From contig NZ_MDED01000014.1 in NCBI RefSeq assembly GCF_002939885.1, positions 1-64,000 of the forward strand: 64,000 bases of DNA, given 5' to 3'. This document shows, piece after piece, positions 48,558 to 57,378 of the stretch. Origin of the DNA: Xanthomonas cucurbitae. GTDB lineage: Bacteria; Pseudomonadota; Gammaproteobacteria; Xanthomonadales; Xanthomonadaceae. The notes beneath the pieces were generated by a model. That model was not told where the DNA came from. It made no database searches and worked only from the letters and a program-made list of their open reading frames with translations. The translations under genes were made by a program, and so were the position numbers. Each line of letters starts with the position of its first letter. The first letter of the stretch is position 1.

Positions 48558-49898
48558 TCAGAACTTGTACTGGACCGATGCAGCCAGGATGTCGCCCCTC
48601 ACGTCGTAGCTGCCCGCCAGGCGGTCGCCGGTGGCGCTGCGGGTATCGGTGGTCGGGTCGCTGACGAACAGGTGGGTGTAGCCGAAGTTGTACTCGGCCT
48701 GCTGCGAGGGACGCCAGCTCAGACCCAGCGAGACCCACTTGCGGCTCGCATCCGGCACGCGCACGTCGCGATGCTCGGCACTGGTCGGGGTCTGGTCATA
48801 GGCCAGGCCGCCGCGCAGGGTCAGCGTGTCGCTCATGCGGTAATCGGTACCGATCGAGGCGAAGGTGGTGTCGTGGTAGGAAAAATCCAACACGCTGTCG
48901 GGCTGGTTGGAGGCGAAGTCCACCGTCACCCGGTCGAACTTGCTCCAGGCGGTGCGGGTGACGTCGGCCATGATCGACCACTGCTCGTTCACGTTGTGGG
49001 TGAAGCTGGCAGTGGCACTGACCGGCATGGTGACGGTGGCGCGGCCCTTGGTGTCGACGAAGGTGCCGGGGGCGGCGAACGCCAGCACGGCAGCTGCATT
49101 GCTCGGCGTGGTGAAGTCGGCCTCGCCGTCGGTGATCTTGTGCTCCACTTCCGAGCGGTAGCTGAAGCCGATGTGGGTGTTTTCGTCGATGCTGAACAAG
49201 CCGCCCAGGGTAAAGCCGACTTCGGTGCTGTTGCCCTTGATGCGCGAATAGCCGTCGGCGCTGCCCGGTGCGAAGCCCGGCACGCGGCGCGCGGCCAGGA
49301 TGCTGCCGAAGTCCACGGCATTGGCCAGGTCGATGTCCAGGCGCTCGGCAAACACCGAGGCTCCGAAGGACACGTACGGGTTCACGTCGTAGGAGAACGC
49401 CACGTTGAAGTCGACCGCCTGCAGCTCGGTCTTGGTGCCGTGGTAGCGGCCCACCCAGTCGCGGTCGTATTCGGTCTTGAAGCCGAACGGCGCGGTGATC
49501 GAGGTGCCCAGGTGCATGTTGTTGTTCTCGCCGAACGGCACATGGAAATACATGGCCGGAACCGGCGCGATCATGCCGGCATCGCCGCCATTGCCACCGG
49601 AGACCGGGGCGCCATTGGCGTAGGTGGCGGTGTCGGGCTTGAACTTGGCTGAGAAGCTGATGGCGCTGACGTCGGCCTGGAACAGGCGGCCGTCGAGCTG
49701 GCGCATGCCGGCCGGGTTGTTGGCGATGATCGAGGCATCGTCCGGGGCGCTGCCCGAACCCGCAAACGCGCGGCCGAGGCCCTTGGCGCTGTTTTCCTTC
49801 AGCTGGAAAGCGGCACCGTGTGCCTGGCCAACGGCCAGGACGCCGGCGATGCCGACGGCGAGCAGGGTGGCGCGGCTGAGAGTGGAAGCAGTAGACAT
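48558..49898 (-). CDS. fadL: FadL-type outer membrane long-chain fatty acid porin
   Basis: A 446-residue outer membrane beta-barrel for hydrophobic substrates. Residues 1-28 are a signal peptide ending GQAHG. The mature start AAFQLKENSAKGLGRAFAG and ASIIANNPAGMRQL contain the conserved N-terminal plug segment with the NPA motif of FadL. The barrel ends in ASVQYKF with the terminal aromatic. ATG 49898 begins the signal peptide. An intrinsic terminator follows. The substrate, long-chain fatty acids or aromatic hydrocarbons, is inferred from the family. Confidence 0.9.
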   Translation of the reverse strand: MSTASTLSRATLLAVGIAGVLAVGQAHGAAFQLKENSAKGLGRAFAGSGSAPDDASIIANNPAGMRQLDGRLFQADVSAISFSAKFKPDTATYANGAPVSGGNGGDAGMIAPVPAMYFHVPFGENNNMHLGTSITAPFGFKTEYDRDWVGRYHGTKTELQAVDFNVAFSYDVNPYVSFGASVFAERLDIDLANAVDFGSILAARRVPGFAPGSADGYSRIKGNSTEVGFTLGGLFSIDENTHIGFSYRSEVEHKITDGEADFTTPSNAAAVLAFAAPGTFVDTKGRATVTMPVSATASFTHNVNEQWSIMADVTRTAWSKFDRVTVDFASNQPDSVLDFSYHDTTFASIGTDYRMSDTLTLRGGLAYDQTPTSAEHRDVRVPDASRKWVSLGLSWRPSQQAEYNFGYTHLFVSDPTTDTRSATGDRLAGSYDVRGDILAASVQYKF

Positions 49899-50114
49899 GA
49901 GTTGTTGCTCTCCGGATAAGGACTGCAATGGTCGATTCAGCGCCCGCGCCCAGCACCAATCCAGTGCCCGGGGCGCGCCGGAGACCCCCCCCGACATACG
50001 ACGCCGTACGCAGTATACCCACGACAATTAACCGAACAATAACGATCGTCCCTTTCTGCACGCCGACGGGTTAGGGTTGGGTTCAGGCCCGCGGGCGGCT
50101 ATTGTGCCCCTCCG

Positions 50115-50807
50115 ATGTTCGTCTCCCTCCCCTCCCGCAAGAAACCCACCCCACGCTGGGCCGTGCCGTTGCTGTTCGCTGCGGTGTGGTTGGCCTATCT
50201 GTGGTCGATCAGCCAGCCAGGCGAGGCGCGCAAGACGCTGTGGCTGGATTGGGGCGCCTTGTCCAGTGGCGTGTCCAACCTGGGCGCCTGGTTGGCCACC
50301 CTGCGCGACGGCAGCGTGTTGCGCTTGTTCACCGCGTTGTTCCTGCATGCCGATTGGTCGCACCTGCTGGGCAACCTGGTGTTCCTGCTGATCTTCGGGC
50401 TGCCGGCCGAGCGCATCCTGGGCCCGTGGCGGTTGCTGCTGCTGTTCCTGCTGGGCGGCGCAGCTTCCAACCTGGCGGCGATCTTCGCCATCGGCACGCC
50501 GGACCGGGTCATCATCGGCGCGTCCGGTGCGGTGTCGGCCTTGATCGGCACGTATCTGGCGCTGTTTCCCGGCGCCAAACTGGGCGTGGTGCTGCCCTTG
50601 GGGTTGTTCCTGGAATTCATCCGCGTGCCGGCGCCGCTGCTGATCGGTGCCTGGGCCTTGCTGCAGGTGGTGTTCGCCTACATCGGCCCGGCGTTCGGTA
50701 TGGTGGCCTGGTCGGCGCATATCGCCGGCTTCGTGTTCGGCGTCGTCTACGGGCTGTCTGTGCGCGCGGCCATCGCCCGGCGCCTGCGCAAGCGCCACGG
50801 CTTCTAG
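50115..50807 (+). CDS. Rhomboid-family intramembrane serine protease
   Basis: A 230-residue membrane protein, the second rhomboid in the window and more canonical than the first. Conserved residues are His83-x3-Asn87 (HLLGN), catalytic Ser137 in GASG, and His202 in SAHIAGF. Six hydrophobic helices fit the basic rhomboid core, and the C-terminus is short and basic. ATG 50115 (MFVSLPSRKK). It is divergent from fadL and 71 bases upstream of the DUF1820 gene. Confidence 0.88.
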   Translation: MFVSLPSRKKPTPRWAVPLLFAAVWLAYLWSISQPGEARKTLWLDWGALSSGVSNLGAWLATLRDGSVLRLFTALFLHADWSHLLGNLVFLLIFGLPAERILGPWRLLLLFLLGGAASNLAAIFAIGTPDRVIIGASGAVSALIGTYLALFPGAKLGVVLPLGLFLEFIRVPAPLLIGAWALLQVVFAYIGPAFGMVAWSAHIAGFVFGVVYGLSVRAAIARRLRKRHGF

Positions 50808-50878
50808 CGTGCGCGGTGGTGCGCGGCTGGCCGATGTGCGCACGCTGTCAGGCGTGCCCGCGCGCCTATAATCGGTGC

Positions 50879-51199
50879 ATGGTCAAGCCTCTCTACAAAG
50901 TCACCTTCCTCAACCATGGCAGGGTGTACGAGCTCTACGCACGCGAAGTGACCGGCAGCCATCTGTGGGGCTTCAACCAGATCGGCGAGCTGGTGTTCGA
51001 TGTGCACGACGGGCTGGTGGTGGATCCCACCGAAGAACGCTTGCGCGAGGAATTCGGCAACACCCGGACCTTGCACCTGCCGATGCAGAGCATCGTGCGC
51101 ATCGAAGAAGTGGAAAAGAAGGGCCAGTCGGTGATCCGCGATGCGGCCACCGGCGACAAGGTGGTCACGCCCTTCCCGCTGCCGGGCAAGCCGCGCTGA
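50879..51199 (+). CDS. DUF1820 family protein
   Basis: A 106-residue soluble protein, beginning MVKPLYKVTFLNHGRVYELYA and containing QIGELVFD and the acidic-basic stretch RIEEVEKKGQSVI. I recognise it as the DUF1820 family of gammaproteobacteria, which has no assigned function. ATG 50879. Its TGA stop overlaps the ATG of the broken dehydrogenase by one base (TGATG), which points to former translational coupling. Confidence 0.85.
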   Translation: MVKPLYKVTFLNHGRVYELYAREVTGSHLWGFNQIGELVFDVHDGLVVDPTEERLREEFGNTRTLHLPMQSIVRIEEVEKKGQSVIRDAATGDKVVTPFPLPGKPR

Positions 51200-51536
51200 T
51201 GCGCATCGTGGTGCCCGACGATTATCAGGGCGCTGTAAGCAGCCTGCCCTGTCTGCAGCACCTGCAAGGCCACGATGTGCAGGTGCTGGGTGCCCTGCCC
51301 ACCGAGCCCAGCGCATGCGTCGAGCGCTTGTCAATGTGTTCGAACACGAGCCGGTGTTCGATCCACACGATGCATTGCTGCAGCATCCGCGCGTGCTGGC
51401 CACGCCGCATCTGGGATACGTGGAACGCGACAGCTACGCGCTGTATCTGGATGCGGCATTTGACAATGTACTGGCATTCGCTTCTGGAACGCCGCGCAAT
51501 CTGGTCAATCCCGAGGCATTGACCAGATTGCGCTAG
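51199..51536 (+). pseudogene. D-2-hydroxyacid dehydrogenase remnant, internal deletion
   Basis: The first 40 codons (MRIVVPDDYQGAVSSLPC to TEPSAC) match the N-terminus, and the last 73 codons in another frame (ALVNVFEHEPV, LATPHLGYVERDSY, NPEALTRLR) match the C-terminus, of D-isomer-specific 2-hydroxyacid dehydrogenases, which are normally about 310-350 residues. The central NAD-binding Rossmann region is missing, and the frame changes at the junction near 51310-51330. The gene is therefore non-functional. It abuts the DUF1820 gene by a one-base overlap. The family call is from conserved end motifs only. Confidence 0.85.
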
Positions 51537-51556
51537 CCCGTTGTGATCGATCGCCC

Positions 51557-53041
51557 CTACTTGGTCGGCGGGCTGGGTTCGGGCGTCTGTGCCGGTGCGG
51601 ACTCGGCTGGCGCGGCCGGCTTGGCCTTGTCGGTGGCCGGCGGACGCGCCGCCGCCGGCTTGGATTCTGCCGCCGGCTTGGCGGCTGCCCTGGCCTTCTG
51701 CGCTGCCTGCGCCTTGGCCTTGCGTGCCGCCTCGGCCTTGGCCGCCGAGCCGGGCTGCTTGAGTTCGGCCAGGGCGGCGGTGATGGGACCGTCGCCGGGC
51801 AGCACGTCGCCGGCGGTATAGCCCTCTTCGCCTTCGGCGTCGCCGCGCAGATGGCCGGGCAAGGTGGCTTCGCTGTAGTCGCTCAGGCTGGCCGGCAGCT
51901 CGGACTCGCCCGGTTGCGGGTCGGGCGTAAGCAAGACCTCTGGCACGATGCCGCTGGCCTGGATCGACTTGCCGCTGGGCGTGTAGTACCGCGCGGTGGT
52001 GAGCTTGACCGAGTCGCCGTTGTCCAGCGGTAGTACGGTCTGCACCGAGCCCTTGCCGAAGGTGCGGCTGCCGATGATGCGCGCGCGCTGGTTGTCGCGC
52101 AGCGCGCCGGCCAACACCTCGGACGCACTGGCCGAGCCGGCGTCCACCAGCACCACCACCGGCGCGCCGCCAAGCAGATCGCCCGGGGTGGCATCGAACT
52201 TGGCATCGCTGATGGAGATGCGCCCGCGGGTGCTGACGATGTTGCCCTTGTCGAGCAGGTCGTCGGCCACCTGCACCGCCGCGGTCAGCAAGCCGCCGGG
52301 GTTGCTGCGCAGGTCCAGCACCAGGCCGCGCAGCTTGCCGCCGGCCTGCAGTTGCTTGAGGTTCTTCTGGAAGTCGGCACCGGTATCGGCCTGGAAGGTA
52401 CTGATACGGATATAGCCATAGCCCGGCTCCAGCAGCTTGCTGCGCACGCTGGCCACGCGGATGGTCTGGCGTTGCAGGGTGACATCGAACGGCTTGGGTG
52501 CCCTCTCGCGCAGGATGGTCAAGGTAACCTTGCTGCCGGACTCGCCGCGCAGCGGCTCCATTGCCTTGCTGGCGTCGATCGGCTTGCCGTCGATGGCCAC
52601 GATTACGTCGCCGGCGCGGATGCCGGCGCGTGCGGCCGGGGTGTCGTCGATCGGCGCGATCACCTTCAGCGTGTTGTCCTGCTGCTGCTGCAGTTCCACG
52701 CCGATGCCGTCGTAGGCACCGCTGGCCTGCTCGTCGAAGGCTTCGGCGTCTTCCTTGTCGAAGTAGGTGCTGTGCGGATCCAGGTCCGAGAGCAGGCCGC
52801 GCACGGCCGCGTGCATCAGTTTCTTGTCTTCCACCGGGTCCACATAGGCCTGCTTGACCGCGTTGTACACCGCCACGAAACGGCGGATCTCCTCCAGCGG
52901 CACCTTGGAGACGGCGGCTTCATCGGCGTCCGGATCGTCTGCAGCGGGCTGCGCGGCAGCGGCGGGACGGTCGGTCTGCGCCCAACCAGGCGACGCGAAC
53001 AAGGCCAGCGACAGGGCAACAGACAGAACGGCTACGCGCAT
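51557..53041 (-). CDS. ctp: S41-family C-terminal processing protease
   Basis: A 494-residue secreted serine protease cutting proteins at their C-terminus. Residues 1-21 are a signal peptide. The PDZ domain (about 115-190) contains GIGVELQQQ and GIRAGDVIVAIDGKP. The catalytic serine lies in GSASASE (near Ser305) and the lysine in RTFGKGS (Lys330). The C-terminal 70 residues are an alanine/proline/lysine-rich low-complexity tail. ATG 53041 has GGAG six bases upstream and is preferred to 53056. It is 300 bases downstream of the envC-like gene in the same direction, a common pairing. Confidence 0.9.
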   Translation of the reverse strand: MRVAVLSVALSLALFASPGWAQTDRPAAAAQPAADDPDADEAAVSKVPLEEIRRFVAVYNAVKQAYVDPVEDKKLMHAAVRGLLSDLDPHSTYFDKEDAEAFDEQASGAYDGIGVELQQQQDNTLKVIAPIDDTPAARAGIRAGDVIVAIDGKPIDASKAMEPLRGESGSKVTLTILRERAPKPFDVTLQRQTIRVASVRSKLLEPGYGYIRISTFQADTGADFQKNLKQLQAGGKLRGLVLDLRSNPGGLLTAAVQVADDLLDKGNIVSTRGRISISDAKFDATPGDLLGGAPVVVLVDAGSASASEVLAGALRDNQRARIIGSRTFGKGSVQTVLPLDNGDSVKLTTARYYTPSGKSIQASGIVPEVLLTPDPQPGESELPASLSDYSEATLPGHLRGDAEGEEGYTAGDVLPGDGPITAALAELKQPGSAAKAEAARKAKAQAAQKARAAAKPAAESKPAAARPPATDKAKPAAPAESAPAQTPEPSPPTK

Positions 53042-53340
53042 GAAGCACTCCGGCAAAGAGACAAGACGCCCCGCAGCGCGGAGCTGCCCGATTATGCGCG
53101 AAGCGGCGGTAAATCCACGTTGAATTGCAGACGCGTTGCGCGGGCCGTTGCAGGGCCGCCTGCTGGCGAGGCCATCGCAGGTGGCGTGCGTTGCACGGCC
53201 GTGTCGGCAGGTCGCAACGCAGGGCAGAGGGCAGGCAGGCTAGCCGCCGGGCAGATCACCGCTCAGGCGGTGTCCACGCAGCGCACTATTGACGCCGTAC
53301 TACCCATCGCTGCCGCCTAGCGTGCCACCGCGCGCGGCCA

Positions 53341-54738
53341 CTAACGTCGCTGCAGCCAGCTTGAAGGGTCGACCGGCTGGCCGTTGCGGCGCAGCTCGAA
53401 ATACAGCGCCGGCACGCCCTGCCCGCCCGAGCTGCCGACCTTGGCCACCGCTTCGCCGCGTTTGATCGCCGCGCCGGCGTCGCGCAACAAGGTGTCGTTG
53501 TGCGCGTACAGGCTCATGTAGCCGTTGCCGTGATCGACGATCAGGATCATGCCGTAGCCGGTCATCCAGTCGGAGAACACCACCGTGCCATCGGCCACCG
53601 CAGTGACGGTGGTGCCCTTGGGCGCGCCGATCAGCACGCCCTTGCTGGTATGGCCATCGGGCAAGCTGGCATTGAAGCGGGCCAGCAGATTGCCGGACAC
53701 CGGCCAGCTGAGCCCACCGACCTTGGGCGCTGGTGCGTTCGCCACCACCGTGGGTGGCGTCTTGCCGGCACGCTCGGGGCGCTCGGACTTGCCGCGTTTG
53801 GCCTGGGCGGCAGCAGCGGCAGCGGCGCGCTTGGCGGCGGCGCGGCGTTCGGCTTCGGCCTTGGCGGCAGCGGCGCGCAGATTGGCGAGCAGCTGTTCCA
53901 GCGCCTTGGCGTCCTGGCCCAGGGCCTTCTCGCGTTCGGCGCGTTGTTTGTAGCGGTCGTCCAGTTGCGCGACGGTGGCCGCCTGTTGCGAGCGATCCTT
54001 CTGCAATACCGCTGCCTGCGCCTTCTGCTGTGCGCGTGCGGCATCCAGCGCCTGGCGACGGCTGGCGATGTCTTGCTCCACCTTTGCCAGCGCGTCCAGC
54101 TGGGTGGTCAGGGCCTGGATCTGCTGTGCACGGGCGTTCTGCACGTAGCGGTGGTCGGCCAGCATGCGCGTGGCATCGCCCACGGTGTCCTGCGACAGCA
54201 AGACCTTCAGCGGCGCATTGCGGCCCACCTGGTCGGCGGCGCGCAGCAACGCGGCCAGCTGCGCGCGCTGGCCCTGCAGGCCACGCTGCAGGCGCGCGCG
54301 GTCTTGCTGCAGCGTGGACAGGTGCAGCTGCTGGGTCTGCATCGCGGCTTCTGTTTCGCTGAGCGAGCGCGCGGTTTTGGCAACTTTTTCGTCGGCCTGG
54401 CGCAGCTGTTGGGCGGCGGTGCCGCGCTTGCCTTCCAGGTCGCGGCGGTCGGCGCCGATGGTCTTGAGTTCATCGCGCAGCTGCTGCAGCTTGCGTTCGG
54501 TCTCGCGTTGGCTTTGCGCGATGGCACCGGCGCTGCCCAGCAGCAGGCAGGCCAGCACGGTCGCGGCCAGCCACGCGCGTCCACGGCCGGTGGCACGGGC
54601 CAGTGGCGGACGCGACAGCGGTGCAGGCGAACAGGCCAACGAACGGTCCAGTGACTTCAGGCAGGTGCGCGATTGTAGCCACCCATGGTGTGATCGCTGC
54701 CACGTCCCAGACTGCCGCCACCGCGCGAGGTTCAGCAT
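53341..54738 (-). CDS. envC: EnvC-like murein hydrolase activator (M23 peptidase fold)
   Basis: Up to 465 residues, periplasmic. A hydrophobic signal segment (LAATVLACLLLGSAGAIAQ, about 58-76) leads into long coiled-coil helices (about 77-330) and a C-terminal LytM/M23 domain (about 340-460) with VLIGAPKGTTVTAVADGTVVF and VDHGNGYMSLYAHN. Most zinc ligands are altered, as in EnvC, so it should activate amidases and not cut itself. The start is uncertain: ATG 54738 puts 57 unusual residues before the signal segment and overlaps the ATG of the divergent gene, while a TTG at 54639 would be shorter. Upstream of ctp. Confidence 0.85.
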   Translation of the reverse strand: MLNLARWRQSGTWQRSHHGWLQSRTCLKSLDRSLACSPAPLSRPPLARATGRGRAWLAATVLACLLLGSAGAIAQSQRETERKLQQLRDELKTIGADRRDLEGKRGTAAQQLRQADEKVAKTARSLSETEAAMQTQQLHLSTLQQDRARLQRGLQGQRAQLAALLRAADQVGRNAPLKVLLSQDTVGDATRMLADHRYVQNARAQQIQALTTQLDALAKVEQDIASRRQALDAARAQQKAQAAVLQKDRSQQAATVAQLDDRYKQRAEREKALGQDAKALEQLLANLRAAAAKAEAERRAAAKRAAAAAAAQAKRGKSERPERAGKTPPTVVANAPAPKVGGLSWPVSGNLLARFNASLPDGHTSKGVLIGAPKGTTVTAVADGTVVFSDWMTGYGMILIVDHGNGYMSLYAHNDTLLRDAGAAIKRGEAVAKVGSSGGQGVPALYFELRRNGQPVDPSSWLQRR

Positions 54739-55393
54739 GAAGTCCCAAATTCTTCTCCTGGCGTTGTCCCTGACCTGCGCGAGCGCCTGGGCCAGCGAGG
54801 ACATCAGCAAGGTCAATGGCCGCATCAGCGCCGAAGCCGGCAAGGTGTATGGCGGCCTGGAAACGGTCAACGGCTCCATCGAGGTCGGCGCCGGCGCGCA
54901 GACCAAGGACGTGGAAACCGTCAACGGCGGCATCCGGATCGGCAATGGCGCACGCACCGGCGGGGTGGAAACGGTCAATGGCGCGATTGCGCTGAGTGAG
55001 AGAGTCATCGTCTTCGGTGGCCTGGAAACGGTCAACGGCAGCGTGCTGGTGGAGCGCGGCAGCCAGATCAGTGGCGGGGTGGAAACGGTCAACGGCAGCA
55101 TCGGCCTGGTGGAAACCGAACTCGGCAAGGGGATCGAAACGGTCAATGGCGACATTACCGTCGGTGTGGGCTCGCATGTGCGCGGCGGCATCAAGGTGAC
55201 CAAGCCGAACTTCAGCTTTGCGTTCAAGCCGGCGCGCAAGCCGCGCGTGGTGATCGGCCCCAAGGCCGTGATCGACGGCCCGCTGCAGTTCGAGCGCGAG
55301 GTGGATCTGTATGTGCACCGCAGCGCCAGGATCGGCGCGGTCAGCGGTGCCACGGCGCGCCGCTTCGACAGCGATGTGGCGCCCAAGGACTGA
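54737..55393 (+). CDS. Secreted ETVNG-repeat (beta-helix-like) protein
   Basis: A 218-residue protein with a clean signal peptide (MKSQILLLALSLTCASAWA). The body has six repeats of 18-19 residues, each anchored by ETVNG (LETVNGSIEVG, VETVNGGIRIG, VETVNGAIALS, LETVNGSVLVE, VETVNGSIGLV, IETVNGDITVG), followed by a basic region and a beta-rich tail. The periodicity suggests a right- or left-handed beta-helix, as in polymer-forming or adhesin-like proteins. Function unknown. GAGG stands upstream of ATG 54737. Its ATG overlaps that of the divergent envC frame, so the two share a promoter region or one start is wrong. Confidence 0.8.
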   Translation: MKSQILLLALSLTCASAWASEDISKVNGRISAEAGKVYGGLETVNGSIEVGAGAQTKDVETVNGGIRIGNGARTGGVETVNGAIALSERVIVFGGLETVNGSVLVERGSQISGGVETVNGSIGLVETELGKGIETVNGDITVGVGSHVRGGIKVTKPNFSFAFKPARKPRVVIGPKAVIDGPLQFEREVDLYVHRSARIGAVSGATARRFDSDVAPKD

Positions 55394-55448
55394 CGCGCTC
55401 ACCACACGGACGCTCTAAGATCGGAACTCCGCTGCACGAGGAGTTCCG

Positions 55449-57260
55449 ATGCCCCGCAAGACCCTGTTGTGCCTGGCCGCGACCTTGGCCGTGGCCGGCT
55501 GCACGCGCGAGGCGGCCGATGCGCCAGCCACGCCGGCCGCGCAAACACCGGCCCAGACCACGCCCAGCGCACCGGTCAGCCGGCATGTGTTCTCGCCGGA
55601 ACTGACCGAAGGCGACTTTGCCGAGCTGGTCAAGACGCTGGCCTCGGATGCGTTCGAAGGGCGCGGCCCGGGCACGCCCGGCGAAGAAAAGACCGTGACT
55701 TACATTCGCGACCAGATGCAGCGCATCGGCTTGCAGCCGGGTAATGGCGACAGCTGGTTCCAGGAGGTGCCGATGGTGGAAACCACCGCCGATGCCGCCA
55801 CCGCGCCCAGCCTGCGCAGCGGCGAGCAGACCCGCACCCTCGCCGTCGGCACCGACATCGTGGTGGGCACCCGCACCGGCCAGGCGGAGGTCAAGCTGGA
55901 CAACAGCGAGCTGGTGTTCGTCGGCTATGGCGTGGATGCGCCCGAGCAGCAGTGGAACGATTACGCCGGCCAGGACTGGAAGGGCAAGACGGTGGTGATG
56001 TTCGTCAACGACCCCGGCTTCCACAGCAATGACCCCAAGCTGTTCGACGGCAAGCGCATGACCTACTACGGGCGCTGGACCTACAAGTTCGAGGAAGCCG
56101 CGCGCAAGGGGGCGGCCGCAGCATTGATCGTGCACGACACCCCTGGCGCCAGCTATGGCTGGGATGTGGTCAAGCACTCCTGGTCCGGCCCGCAATACGA
56201 TCTGCCGGCCAAGGACGACCCGGACCCGCGCCTGCCGGTGCAAGGCTGGATCAGCGCCGAGACCGCCCGGCAGCTGTTTGCCGATGCCGGGCTGGACCTG
56301 ACGCAGGCGTACAAGGATGCCGGCAAGCGCGGCTTCAAGCCGGTGCCGTTGAAGGCCCGCTGGTCGGTGGATCTGAAGAGCAGCATCGCCGAAAAGACCT
56401 CGCGCAACGTGGTTGGCGTGCTGCCGGGCACCCGCCATGCCGACGAGGCGGTGTTGTACATGGCGCACTGGGATCACCTGGGCAAGCATCCGGGCGAGAG
56501 CGGCGACAACATCTACAACGGCGCCGTGGACAACGCCACCGGCGTGGCCGGCATCCTGGAAATCGCCGATGCGTTCGCGCATCAGGACCCCAAGCCGGAG
56601 CGGTCGGTGGTGTTCGTGGCGGTGACCCTGGAAGAATCCGGCCTGCTCGGCTCCAAGTATTACGTCGCCAACCCGAGCTTCCCGCTGGACAAGATCGCTG
56701 CGGTGATCAACCTGGATGCCATGTCGGTAGCCGGCCGCGCGCGCGACATGACCGTGGTGGGCATGGGCAGTTCGGAACTGGAGGACATCCTCAAGCCGAT
56801 CGCCGCGATGCAGGGCCGCCGCCTGCACCCCGAAGCGACGCCGGAAAGCGGCTCGTATTTCCGCTCGGATCACTTCAACTTCGCCAAGGCCGGCGTGCCG
56901 GCGCTATATGCCGATGGTGGCGAAGACCTGCGCGAAGGCGGCACCGCCGCCGGGCGTGCGGCGGCCCAGGATTATGGCCGCCATCGCTACCACGCACCTG
57001 GCGACGAATACGATGCGGCCACCTGGAAACTGGACGGCACCATCGAAGACCTGCAGGCGATGTATGGCGTGGGCAAGGAGGTGGCGGCAGCGGGGCGCTG
57101 GCCGAACTGGTACGCCGGCAATCCGTTCAAGGCTGCGCGCGACCGCATGATGGCCAGCAAGCCGGCGGCGAGCGCCGATGACGCGACGCGGCCGGCCGCT
57201 GCCGACCGCGCCTCGCCAGGCAGCAAACCCGTGCACACAGCCCCGCCCAGGCAGCGATGA
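55449..57260 (+). CDS. M28-family peptidase lipoprotein
   Basis: A 603-residue zinc aminopeptidase-like lipoprotein. The lipobox is VAGC with Cys18. A protease-associated domain (about 150-290) is inserted before the catalytic core. Zinc ligands are seen in AHWDHLG, NGAVDNATGVAG (bridging Asp) and TLEESGLLGS (catalytic Glu), with NLDAMS and RSDHFNFAKAGVPAL later. GAGGAG precedes ATG 55449. It begins 55 bases after the ETVNG-repeat gene in the same direction and could share its transcript. Substrate unknown; periplasmic peptide turnover is likely. Confidence 0.92.
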   Translation: MPRKTLLCLAATLAVAGCTREAADAPATPAAQTPAQTTPSAPVSRHVFSPELTEGDFAELVKTLASDAFEGRGPGTPGEEKTVTYIRDQMQRIGLQPGNGDSWFQEVPMVETTADAATAPSLRSGEQTRTLAVGTDIVVGTRTGQAEVKLDNSELVFVGYGVDAPEQQWNDYAGQDWKGKTVVMFVNDPGFHSNDPKLFDGKRMTYYGRWTYKFEEAARKGAAAALIVHDTPGASYGWDVVKHSWSGPQYDLPAKDDPDPRLPVQGWISAETARQLFADAGLDLTQAYKDAGKRGFKPVPLKARWSVDLKSSIAEKTSRNVVGVLPGTRHADEAVLYMAHWDHLGKHPGESGDNIYNGAVDNATGVAGILEIADAFAHQDPKPERSVVFVAVTLEESGLLGSKYYVANPSFPLDKIAAVINLDAMSVAGRARDMTVVGMGSSELEDILKPIAAMQGRRLHPEATPESGSYFRSDHFNFAKAGVPALYADGGEDLREGGTAAGRAAAQDYGRHRYHAPGDEYDAATWKLDGTIEDLQAMYGVGKEVAAAGRWPNWYAGNPFKAARDRMMASKPAASADDATRPAAADRASPGSKPVHTAPPRQR

Positions 57261-57378
57261 GCCAAGCGGCGGCCTCGCCGGCAGTCGCCGGCGGGTACGG
57301 GCGCCCGTGTCCGCGTGGGCGGGCCAGTAACGTGCTGCCGGTGCATGGCGGCCATCGCGTGCGCCGCAGGACGGGCCG

